Shown: one piece after another, positions 47,785 to 56,843 of the stretch
How the letters are laid out: each line of letters begins with the position of its first letter
Position numbering within the stretch: the first letter of the stretch is position 1
Assembly (NCBI GenBank): GCA_956465555.1
Contig: OY101116.1
Location: 1,674,001 to 1,738,000, forward strand
Reading direction: 5' to 3'
Length of the DNA: 64,000 nt
Source of the DNA: Nitzschia sp. pyKryTriq1
Taxonomy: Eukaryota > Bacillariophyta > Bacillariophyceae > Bacillariales > Bacillariaceae
Notes under the pieces: generated by a model
Databases searched by the model: none
Seen by the model: only the letters and a program-made list of their open reading frames with translations
Told to the model about the DNA's origin: nothing
Position numbers and translations under genes: made by a program

Positions 47785-48648
47785 ATGACGATCGGGTGGA
47801 CGCAACTCAAAGAGGAAATCTCCCAACTGCACAAACTGCCCAAATTTCTTCCAGATGAATTCATCAGTGGCACTGTGGTGCCAGCCATTGGTGTTGTGAC
47901 AGTTGTGTTGACAATCGTATATATGATCTCCTTCAAACTTTTGGACTCGTATATTCCAAAAGATACCCCTGCTGTCAACAAATCGAGGATGTGCTACCAA
48001 ATCACGAACGTGGGTTTCAATGTAACCATCGGCGCCCTCGGCTTGTACCTCGAATACTGGGTGCTTCCTACTCTCCCAAGTTTCCACGGCACGAGTCTAG
48101 ACAGAATCCTTTTCAATAATGAAGAACTGTACTTGGTTTCGGCCATGCAGCTAGGCTACCAGTTCTGGGCTATCCCTGTCGGAGTACTATATGTGGGCGA
48201 AAATACGCAGATGTTGATGCATCACTTGGCAGTCGTGATTTCCACCTCTCTTTCGGGGTTTGTGACGGTTGGGTTCCGTTATTATACACCCTTCTTCTAC
48301 GGTGTGATGGAGTTGAGCTCCTTGCCGTTGTCGCTCATGAATGCCTTCAAGGATAACCCGGAATGGATCAAGAAATACCCAGGCGCCTATGAACTCATAC
48401 GAATTGTCTTCGCCGTTTGTTTTCTGTTTATTCGAGTTTACATGTGTGCTTCCAGGTGGCCTCCCTTTTTGAGGGACAATTTCATGTTCATGTACACTGC
48501 GGATTGGGGATGGTGGAAAATATATTTGATTGTACAGTGGAGCCTTGCGGCCTTTTTGGCATGGCTACAACTCTTCTGGGCCTGGCTGATCCTCAAGGGT
48601 TTCCTCAAGATGCTCGGTGGAGGCAAGAAAGAAAAGAAAAGGGACTAA
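47785..48648 (+). CDS. TLC-domain membrane protein
   Basis: One exon, 287 residues from the ATG of MTIGWTQLKEEI. It shows the TLC (TRAM/LAG1/CLN8) pattern of multiple membrane segments: VVPAIGVVTVVLTIVYMISF, VTIGALGLYLEYWVLP, AMQLGYQFWAIPVGVLYVG, the MLMHHLAVVIST segment with the two conserved His found in TLC proteins, and further helices with FLFIRVYMCASRWPPFLRDN. The tail KKEKKRD ends with a KKxx dilysine signal (KKRD), which fits ER retrieval. The family includes ceramide synthases, but the motif is weak for that function and I would not assign it. The gene is convergent with DGDG synthase, 35 bp apart. Confidence 0.78.
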   Translation: MTIGWTQLKEEISQLHKLPKFLPDEFISGTVVPAIGVVTVVLTIVYMISFKLLDSYIPKDTPAVNKSRMCYQITNVGFNVTIGALGLYLEYWVLPTLPSFHGTSLDRILFNNEELYLVSAMQLGYQFWAIPVGVLYVGENTQMLMHHLAVVISTSLSGFVTVGFRYYTPFFYGVMELSSLPLSLMNAFKDNPEWIKKYPGAYELIRIVFAVCFLFIRVYMCASRWPPFLRDNFMFMYTADWGWWKIYLIVQWSLAAFLAWLQLFWAWLILKGFLKMLGGGKKEKKRD

Positions 48649-48683
48649 ATATGATCATTCAGACACTTTCTATTGTTGATTAC

Positions 48684-51600
48684 TTATATTAGCAGTGTAA
48701 ATTTCGAGGTGGAGGATCGGATAGGAGGGCAAAAATGATTTCTACCCGTTGACGGCACGGAGGCAAACCGACCTCCCGGTCTGAAGCTGGCAGGAAGACA
48801 CATGTTCATCTTGGTCTTGTCCTTTTCTGCCTGTTGCGTTGACGAGCCACTTGGATCCGGACTCGAGATCGGAATGTTTTTCCTAGGCAAATTTCGTTTG
48901 AGAGTCCGTTGAACCCACTGGGACGCCGTTCGAGCGTTGTCATCTCTGTCATCGCCATCAAAAGGGCCAAATGCTACACTTCTTGAGGCATCCTTTCCTC
49001 GCTTTCGTGCCGCATTTCGTTTGATATATAATGTTTGGAAAGCGACGTCATTACCTCCAACAATCACCCGAAGCAAGTCGCCACCTGGTCCACCCGCAAC
49101 CCCTTCGTAAAGTTCCAACAATCGTTTGTCCAGCTCAGCGGGTGATAGCTGCAGCTGAAGTTTTGGTGAGTCCAAGATTTTCTCGAAATCTAGGTCCAAT
49201 CGCTTTCCTAGCTCGTTTGCAAGGCGCTCCTTCAACCTAGTCGGGAGGACTGCCGGAATGGTAATCGCCATGTTAGATGCGATTTGTCAGACGATCAAAA
49301 ATGCAATTTCTCGGAATACATACCATTGCTTTGCATAATTTCTTGTGACAACCGAGATCTAAACTCTCGGTACCTGTTTCGGGAACGTTTTAGTCCATTG
49401 GCAAACTTCTCTCTGTCCTCCTCAAAAAACGGTGGAAGATAAATCTGAATGTATCAAGCAAGAAGAGTGGATTGAGTCAGTCACCCGGCATCGTAGATAG
49501 TTTGCTACCAAAACTCAACGTACCTCGATCCCAGCCTCGTCGGCTTTAAGCGCTTCTGCCATAAGTTCGGCCTCTTTGGCAGGAATACTGCCTGCTGCCT
49601 CTAGTCTTTTGGTAGCTGCTTCCCAACTGAGGGTGAACGATTCCTCATCGGAAAGAGGCTCTGGGGAATGGGTCAACGCATAGTAGAGATTTCCTAAACG
49701 AAGAGGTAAGCGAGATGACAGCAGTGTTAGTGTGTCGAACGAGATGATGCCAAAGATTCTGTAGATTGATGCACCTACCGACAAATTCTTCTTTGTTCGT
49801 GTAGGTAAGGCAATTAGAAAACTGTGCAAAGAAATCATTCGATGGATGGGACGGGAGAACCACGAATTTTCCCATTGCCAGCGCTTCAGCAGTTGTCGTG
49901 GTCAAAACCTCTGAAGTAGAAGGATTTATGAAGATTTTGTGATCGAAAGCCAATTCGCCATGATCAATAGGCCCAAGGAAGTCCATGTCCACATCTAAAG
50001 ACTGGGCTCTAGCTTCAGCAGCGTCCTTGTCTGGACCTCCACCGTACATGTCAATGTGGACCTTGATACCAGCACTCTCTTCGGCATATTTAAGGAGCTC
50101 CATAAGGGAAAGAAGTCCTTTCGACCAAAGCATCTTGCCGATGAAGTAAATTGCAGGGTCTGCTTCAGCACCAAACACGGGATCACTTCTTGCCCCATCG
50201 GGAGCTTCTAGCCGTTTGCGGACCTCCTTTCCGGTATCCAAGAATGAAGCACGCACACCATGCACATTTTCCACCAGCTCCTTTTCTGGAGCAAATCTCC
50301 CAAGTGTCCCCGATAGTTTGATGAGGCGGTGGCAATGTGCACGACACATCCACGAACACAACAAGCGCATTCCAGGAGCCTGGCGAGCAAACGAAGGATA
50401 AGGATGTGTGAGGATAATACTGAGAACTAAGTCGCAGCTTTGTTATCATAAACAACGAAACTTACCCGGATAAAGGCCGCCGGCTGGTCGGTAGCATAGG
50501 CAAGATGTGTGAGGATAACATTGAGAATTAACTCGCAGCTTTGTAATCATAGAACAACGCAACTTACCTGGTCGGTAGCGTAGGCAAAATAGTTGGTGTG
50601 CACGATGCCCACAACGTGCTTGAATTTATCAACCCAGTGTTCGCCAGGGGCACGGTACCTGCGTCGACAGGAGGAGAAAGAAGAAGAAGAAGAAGAAGTA
50701 AGATTTGTGAATGGTACACACCCCTCAATACCAAAGCATCACCCCTAACTTACCAGTTGAGATGCTCAGGCTCCTCGAGGATCATGATATCAACCTCTTC
50801 GGCAGGTATTAGGGCTGTAATATCGCCCATACTATAGAGGGAATTCTCGGCCTTGTTCTGCCAAGACGTGTACCATTCAATTTTCAGCTTCTCGCTAGCC
50901 TCAGGTAGTTTGGCCTTTTCGACTAGCCATGTCCGAATGAACGCTTCCTGTTCTTCGGGAGTGTCAAAACCTCGATTTTCGCCGTAGACGCTATCGCGAT
51001 CTTGTTTTCGTTCCAACCAGGGCAACATTATTGTCACAGAACCTCCAGCTTCCGCCCGCCCATCGGTCATGTACGCCGCTCGGAGCAGTGGATTGACGGC
51101 GGTCCCTGTCATCCAAGGCAAGGCTGCCGTTGTCACGATCCAAATGCGTTTGGACTTGTCGGCGATATCTGTGTGAGGAAGTACAGGTTCCCCATCTTTC
51201 ACTGGCGCCGGTATAGGCAGGCTAATCTTTGACCTTTTTTTCTTAGTCGTCGGCGTCGCAACGTCCGAGCTTCTTTCAGCAGTAGAGTCAGTTTCTGCTG
51301 TTTCCTTTGTCACTTTCGCATCTATTGGTGGTTCTTCTATTTTTCGGCCTTCCTTCTTCGGTTTCGGTTGCGTATAGGTCGCCATAGGATAGTCAGCGTT
51401 CTCCGCCTCGACCTTGTCGATATACTCCTGTACATCATCTGCCCAGTCTTGGAGCATTCGCTCCCACGATGCAAAACCTTCAAATCTCGACGGCTTGGGT
51501 TGCTGCTTTAGTAGTTCTGCACCAGAAGGCTTTGTGATGGTCGGCTCCTCCTCGTCTTCGACTTCTTGAGCTGCATTATCGAGATCGATATTCAATTCCA

Positions 51601-52108
51601 CTTTGCTGGGCTGATCTAGTAGCAATTTCCACTCAGTAAAAGGCCCTTGCTGCTTATTCTTTGCTGCATTGCCTTTTGCTGACGTTGTTGTGGTAGCATC
51701 TAATGCCAGCTCTTTGATTTCTTTCAGAGCCAATTCCCATTGTTCTCGAGAGGCTCTGGCTCGTTCTGGATCTTGTAAGCTTTTCTGGGATCGATTGATC
51801 GACTCTGCCAAACTAATCACCTGCGTGGGCGTTCTGTCCTTGCTGTTGTTGTTGCTACTGCTGCTGCCTTCGTTGGAGGATTTCCGTCGTTTGTTCGGAG
51901 GATCTGTTGCACCTCCAGAAACACCGGATATTACCAAGAACAGAAATAATAACAATAATGTCATGGCGCAAAAGAAAGTCACGTGGCGACGAACATTCTT
52001 TGTTCTGTTTCGTGTGGCAGTACCGGTACTTGTACCCTGACTACTTCTACTCCAACTACTACAGACCATGACTGTTGTTGTTGTTGTTGTTGTTGTTGTT
52101 TGCTCCAT
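48684..52108 (-). CDS. DGD1: Digalactosyldiacylglycerol synthase (GT4 family)
   Basis: Seven exons: 50754-52108, 50568-50658, 50466-50483, 50379 down to 49779, 49524-49693, 49324-49444 and 48684-49249. All junctions keep one frame, 973 residues. The start is MEQTTTTTTTTTVMVCSSW; a TTGCAG just upstream may mark a further 5' exon. A signal-anchor (CAMTLLLLFLFLVISGVSG) is followed by a low-complexity segment, then the DGD1/2 glycosyltransferase: WIVTTAALPWMTGTAVNPLLRAAY, ILEEPEHLNW, VVGIVHTNYFAYA, CRAHCHRLIKLSG, VHGVRASFL and the GT4 signature STSEVLTTTTAEALAMGKF. It makes DGDG, a major galactolipid of plastid membranes. Exon 3 is an 18 nt micro-exon (PAAFIR) within a tandem duplication. Confidence 0.9.
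50403..50588. repeat. Tandem duplication of an exon-intron border in DGDG synthase
   Basis: Copy A (50403-50502) and copy B (50504-50588) both contain GATGTGTGAGGATAA...GCAGCTTTGT...AACTTACC and the exon tail GGTCGGTAGC[A/G]TAGGCAA. Copy A has an extra 18 bp (50466-50483) that is read as micro-exon 3. As a result introns 2 (50484-50567) and 3 (50380-50465) are paralogous over most of their length. Confidence 0.85.
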
Positions 52109-52671
52109 CACAGCAAGGGATGGAAAAGATGGAAACTTCTTCTGCAAGAAAGCAAAGAAAAATCAATGTCTTCGCTAGCTTGATATTCTTTGATCCATCT
52201 TCAAGGCCTACCGCCTATCTTCACACACCAATGAGGATAATCGATTATTATTTGATGGATTGTTGTTCGTTGTTCTCATCAGAAACCAGAAACCCACACA
52301 AACAACGAACGTCATGGTGCCCGTGGCCCGTGGGTTGAATGGCGCGGCGGCGCCGCGGCGATGCGATGACGATGACACTCCGCAAAAACTTTCAAAAGAT
52401 CAGGACGACGTCACGCCAGCAAGACGTCAGCTGTCAGCTCAGCTCATCGTGCCGCGAGCACGCGCGCATTAGTTTGCACTCGAACTAATCCATGAGAACG
52501 ATGACTGCTTTTTCACGGAAAAAGACCGCGAGAAATGGTGCCAATACATTTTGGTCGGCAAAATAAGCGGACACCATACACCATACCAGTGGTAAATACC
52601 GGTACACAAACACGAGTGCTCGTACTCGTACCGTTACCGTTACCGTGCCATACCGGTACTGTACGAGTACA
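52109..52671. promoter_or_regulatory. Divergent promoter region, DGDG synthase and guanylate kinase
   Basis: TACCGGTAC occurs at 52598 and ATACCGGTACTGTACGAGTAC at about 52649, right before the guanylate kinase ATG. Further upstream CTCGTACTCGTACCGTTACC is seen near 52620. No gene is supported. Confidence 0.45.
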
Positions 52672-53529
52672 ATGGTTTGGGGCATTGCTGTTGGAGCTAT
52701 CGCGATTGTCTGGAGTCTACTCCTACATCATAAGAACACACCGTCAACAACAACAACAACAATAACGAAAATAGCAATCATGCCGGAACAACCAACGCCA
52801 GTAGTTTTCTGTGGTCCAAGTGGGGTCGGGAAGGGCACCTTGATTGAAATGCTGATGAAGCGATTCCCGAACGACCAATTTGGCTTTAGCGTGTCCCATA
52901 CTACGCGAAAGCCACGGGAAGGAGAAGTCGATGGAAAGCACTACCACTTTACGACTGTGGAAGATATCAAGAAAGAAATCGATGCTGGAAAGTTCGTGGA
53001 GTACGCCGAGGTACGTCCGTTTGCTCGTTCGTATTATATGACATTGGAACTCTTCTCGAGGAGTCTCTTTTTTTTTCACAGGCACCACCGCTGACCCTTT
53101 GTTTCTACAAAACGCAAAAAGGTACATGGAAATTACTACGGCACAAGTATTGAATCGGTGGAATCAGTCCAAAAGCAAGGGAAAATCTGTATTCTTGACA
53201 TTGACATTCAAGGAGTAATGAAGGTCAAAGAGTCGACCTTGAAGCCTAGGTTTTTGTTCATCAGCCCGCCATCCATGGAGGAGTTGGAGAAGCGATTGCG
53301 AGGACGTGGTACCGAGACAGAGGAGGCGATCAAAAAGAGACTTGGGAACGCAAAGGCGGAAATGGATTACGGTCAAGAGGCTGGCAATTTCGACCGAATC
53401 TTTTTCAATGCGGACCTGAATAGTTGCTTTGAGGACATTGCTTCGGCTTTCAAGGAATGGTACCAGCACCTCGATGAGGTGGCCCCGGATGACCCGCAAA
53501 AAAATTGTACGTCCTGCACAATATCGTGA
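52672..53529 (+). CDS. GUK1: Guanylate kinase
   Basis: Exon 1 (52672-53010) and exon 2 (53122-53529) meet at AE|VHGNYYG, in frame; the donor is GTACGT and the acceptor AAAAAG, unusual but the only frame-consistent choice. The product has 248 residues. The P-loop GPSGVGKGT (48-56), [17 protein letters not shown], the [12 protein letters not shown] motif and [10 protein letters not shown] are all standard GMP-binding elements; the enzyme phosphorylates GMP/dGMP. The first 36 residues ([18 protein letters not shown]) form a hydrophobic leader absent from soluble guanylate kinases; translation could also start at the internal ATG at 52780 ([10 protein letters not shown]), giving a cytosolic form. 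Confidence 0.92.
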
Positions 53530-53865
53530 TTTGATTTTTACCGGTAGGTTACTACTCCCACTTTCTGCCTGGCAGAAAGTTGTCTTGTTCCGCGTCCGGA
53601 GTGATGATGATTGTTCAGGTTTTGTTCCATTTTTCAGTTTGCCAACGCCAACTGTCTTATTTCCTTCTTGTTTACTGTGTTGTCGGCCAATCCAGGAAAC
53701 CTTCCGCTCAACTAGACAAACAACAACTTGGTTTCATGTGTATGGCATTTCAAACCAGAAACGGGACACGGGGGAGAATATTCTGGCGAAGAATATTAGT
53801 TGGTGGGTTCTACTCCTAGGCCTTAGTACTACTACTGATAGGGAAGCTCTCGAATTCTATCACTA
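53530..53865. other. Convergent 3' gap, guanylate kinase and NAT9
   Basis: 336 bp with one TACCGGTAG near 53539 and no gene. Confidence 0.5.
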
Positions 53866-54684
53866 CTAATAGGAATCATCTTCTATTGGACATCTAACCT
53901 CGCGGTAGTTACCATGAGCTCCCAATAATATTTGCAGTTCACCCCACGGAATTTCAAGTTCAAGCTCGACCTGCTTGAAGCACTCAGCGTAGTCACATTG
54001 TACAAAGCCGAGACGCTTGAACAGGTTGATCGAGGCCACATTATCGTCATTGATTTTGCAGAAAAATCTTTGAATGTCAAGTTTTTTCGCCCCGTAGAGT
54101 ATCATAGAACACGTTGCTGCCCTTCCGAGACCTTTCTTCTGGTAGTCTTTGTCCGCAATCATAATGTCAACTTCGGCCTGTATTCGAGGTGTTTCGTTGG
54201 AATCCACCTTGTCGTTTCTATTTTCTTCTTCGCCGCCGTCATCGTCGTCGTCGATTTCGCTCAAGAAAAGGTTCACGTCGCCCACCATACCAGCAAGATT
54301 CGCTCGCACGGAAAAGTCATCCATCTCCGACGAGGAGTTGTCGTCGTCGCCGCCAATGGGACAGGCTTCCGTCGAATGCACAATAAAGGTGCACTTTTTG
54401 GGGTCGTCCCTCCAAGCTTGTTGCATTTCCATTTCTTCCTCGAACGAAAGAGGCTCCGATCCAGTTGCTTCTAGCAACGCTGGATCTTTCATCCAATCAT
54501 GATAGCGAGGAACATGTTCTGGACCTGATAAAATCAAAAACAGTGGGTAACTCCACAAAAAATGAGACTCCTCGCCACGAATGCTCGTGTACATAACTCT
54601 ATCTAACCATCAGTCAGCAGACTTACGATATGGAACGAGAATCACTTTCTCTCCAATCAAAGCCGTCTCATAGTTGAGCTTCAT
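53866..54684 (-). CDS. NAT9: N-acetyltransferase NAT9-like (GNAT)
   Basis: Exon 1 (54627-54684) encodes MKLNYETALIGEKVILVPYR; exon 2 (53866-54524) continues with PEHVPRYHDWMKDPALLEATGSEPLSFEEEMEMQQAWRDDPKKCTFIV. The intron (54525-54626) has GTAAGT and TCAG. The 238-residue product reads MVGDVNLFL and then the acetyl-CoA-binding YQKKGLGRAATCSMILYG. These match NAT9 throughout; the acidic EDDDDDGG insert is specific to this protein. NAT9 is a GNAT-fold enzyme reported to affect microtubule stability, and its substrate is not settled. Confidence 0.9.
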
Positions 54685-55105
54685 CTTACTACGGCTACCT
54701 TTACCGAATACCTCCCATCGATGAAAGGATGCAGATAGAGGCAAAGGAATGAATAGTATGGAGGATGGAGGAAGAAAAAGATACGTTTGCTGTTTGCTGG
54801 CTTCTGGCTTCTCGAAATACTGTACGTGTGAATCCTCGACCAATTTGATTAGCTTTGTGTGCCGCCAACAAAAGATCCACGTGCTGGATATGACCTGCTG
54901 TAAGAGGTGAGCGACTATACCTGGTACCGGTGGGCCGACGAGATCTCCCTCCAACCTCCAACATCCAACACTCATAACACTCCATTTTTTAACACCGACC
55001 GTCTCTTATTGACCCAAGTTACCTTGGAAGTTGGAAGAGATATAGCAACTGCTCTCAAGATCCTCGTGCATGAATGAATTATCCCAAATAATCTCTAGAG
55101 CCTCA
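54685..55105. promoter_or_regulatory. Divergent promoter region, NAT9 and lumenal methyltransferase
   Basis: CTATACCTGGTACCGGTGGG at about 54916-54935 is the palindrome signal here. No gene is supported, and a minus-strand ORF over 55006-55362 is an antisense shadow of the methyltransferase. Confidence 0.45.
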
Positions 55106-55930
55106 ATGAAGAAAGGATCCATTTTTCCTCTGATATTATCGGCGGGAATCTTCCAGTCAGCATTTGGCTTGTCGTCGTCGTCACCTCCAAGGATCGCAGT
55201 CTCGCGTCGATCGATCCTTCGAACAGCCGTTGTGGCTCCAATCCTTTCGTGCCCTTTGTCCACACGTGTTGTTCGAGCAGAAGAAAGCACCAGGCCCTTC
55301 GAGTCCAATGCCTTTCCAAAAGCCGAGCTGACAAATTCAATTACCGCATCCCGCGATACCAATGTTTCTCCAATGGAAGTTTACGACACACTACGGTCAA
55401 AGCTGCGAAAAAATGCCAATGTAGAGGGGGCAAGAGCTCTAGATGTTGGCGCTGGAGCGGGTGTTTCAACTCAGGTGTTGTACCAACAATTGGGTTACAA
55501 GACAATTGATGCCGTGGACTGGTCGGGTGTCGCTTGGGAAACAAATGTAGTGGAAGCTGGATTTTGCCCACCCACGGTCCGTTTCTACGAACTAGACGAT
55601 GAACGATTTGTGAATGAGTGGCAGAAACTGGGACTGCCTCGGTACGATATCATTGCCTTCAATTTCGCCGTGAACAAAGACAAGGCTCAGTACTTCTGTT
55701 CAAATCTTTTGAAACCCGATGGTTTGTTGCTTGCACCGATCAACATTCAAAAAGATTACTGGCTGAAACAAAGCTATCAGCTACTGGATGCAGAGGGCCG
55801 AGTTGCGTGGAGTGCCAACGATGTAGGAGCTTGGCAAGTACTGTTTCAACCAGATGTGACTCAAGACACTTGTCAAGGGATTTGGTGCGCTCCATTCAAT
55901 GGGTTCCAAAAACTTCGAGTATACAACTAA
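55106..55930 (+). CDS. Methyltransferase-like protein with plastid and possible Tat lumen signals
   Basis: One exon; the ATG at 55106 (MKKGSIFPLILSAGIFQSAFG) is preferred to 55070 because it gives a clean signal peptide. The product has 274 residues. After the signal peptide, the SAFGLSS motif resembles the diatom ASAF plastid-import motif. A twin-arginine RRSILRTAVVAPILSCPLSTRVVRA segment follows and looks like a Tat thylakoid-lumen signal. The body has motif I ALDVGAGAGVSTQVL (near 112-126), IDAVDWSG, then YDIIAFNFAV and a LLKPDGLLLAPI strand, typical of class I methyltransferases. The substrate is unknown. Its 3' end is 62 bp from the small membrane protein gene. Confidence 0.75.
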   Translation: MKKGSIFPLILSAGIFQSAFGLSSSSPPRIAVSRRSILRTAVVAPILSCPLSTRVVRAEESTRPFESNAFPKAELTNSITASRDTNVSPMEVYDTLRSKLRKNANVEGARALDVGAGAGVSTQVLYQQLGYKTIDAVDWSGVAWETNVVEAGFCPPTVRFYELDDERFVNEWQKLGLPRYDIIAFNFAVNKDKAQYFCSNLLKPDGLLLAPINIQKDYWLKQSYQLLDAEGRVAWSANDVGAWQVLFQPDVTQDTCQGIWCAPFNGFQKLRVYN

Positions 55931-55992
55931 TTCGGCCCTTCATTACTCTCTACAGAATGAATGAACTGTTAGTTTGCTCTGTGCGTGTATTA

Positions 55993-56325
55993 CTAGCTAG
56001 ACTTCCCCGTTGAAGTCTTGGATTCCCTCTCTGCATTCCAACTTTTTTGTTCATCCTTCGAAAAGACTTGGCCATTATCACGATTTTCGTACCACGACCA
56101 AGCAACAACTCCACCAATAGCGGTAGCCCAAGCGGCGGCTCGTCCGCCCTAAAAAAATTGGAAATGGGGAAAACGTGAGTAGTTGCACGCTGCACGACTG
56201 ACTGATACAGTCTACCGGTAGATGTGACTTTTTGCGAACAGTCAGTCAGTATCATCACGATCGCGACGCACCTTTCCGAGGCCAGCCGAGAAGGCCTTGT
56301 TGGCGTATTCTTTCACCTTATCCAT
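55993..56325 (-). CDS. Small single-pass membrane protein, 69 residues
   Basis: Exon 1 (56272-56325) encodes MDKVKEYANKAFSAGLGK and exon 2 (55993-56148) continues GGRAAAWATAIGGVVAWSWYENRDNG and ends KTSTGKSS. The intron (56149-56271) begins GTGCGT and ends TTTTTTTAG, in phase 0. The small ORF is easy to miss because its exons are short. One hydrophobic segment (AWATAIGGVVAWSW) follows an amphipathic N-terminal helix. The layout recalls small subunits of respiratory or photosynthetic complexes, but I do not recognise a family, so this is only a guess. Confidence 0.7.
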
Positions 56326-56843
56326 GATGCGAAGGAAGAGATTCGATTTGACTGCCACCAAGTTGTCTATCGACAAGGAGATAAAATAAGAGGAAACGAT
56401 GAGATGGAGAGTGTGTACTACATACTGCGTACTGTAGGGTCTCGCAGAATCCGCATTTGGCTTTGGGCTTTTTCGCGTTTGTGGTTTGTGCGTGTTGTGC
56501 GCTGCAACGTGTCGTGATAACGTGGTACTGCCAGTACGTTATATCACAATATCGTGAGAAAGGATTGGGTCGAACTAGTCGTCTGAATTCCAATTCGACC
56601 CATATGACCGACTGGACCAGTCCGAGCCGTCCCGCCGTCGCCACCTACAGGTAATACTGTACGAGTACTCGTACAACCGCCTGTCAACACAACCCGCAGA
56701 CAACACCATCCATTTTTTTCATTTCCCATTTCAATCATCTTCAATCTTTCTTTGCGAGAATGGTACAAAACATTATCGATTTGACCTTCTCTATATTCTA
56801 CTAAAAAGAGTTCTCTCGACTGAATGTCACGACTTCAAGGGTC
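56326..56843. promoter_or_regulatory. Divergent promoter region, small membrane protein and PPR protein
   Basis: The palindromic motif TACTGTACGAGTACTCGTAC lies at about 56655. Two near-perfect CGATATTGTGATATAA-like inverted bits occur near 56540. No gene is supported. Confidence 0.4.

Noticed and set aside
54149-54502. Plus-strand ORF of 117 residues
   Set aside because: Antisense to the NAT9 exon 2; the NAT9 reading is supported by motifs throughout.
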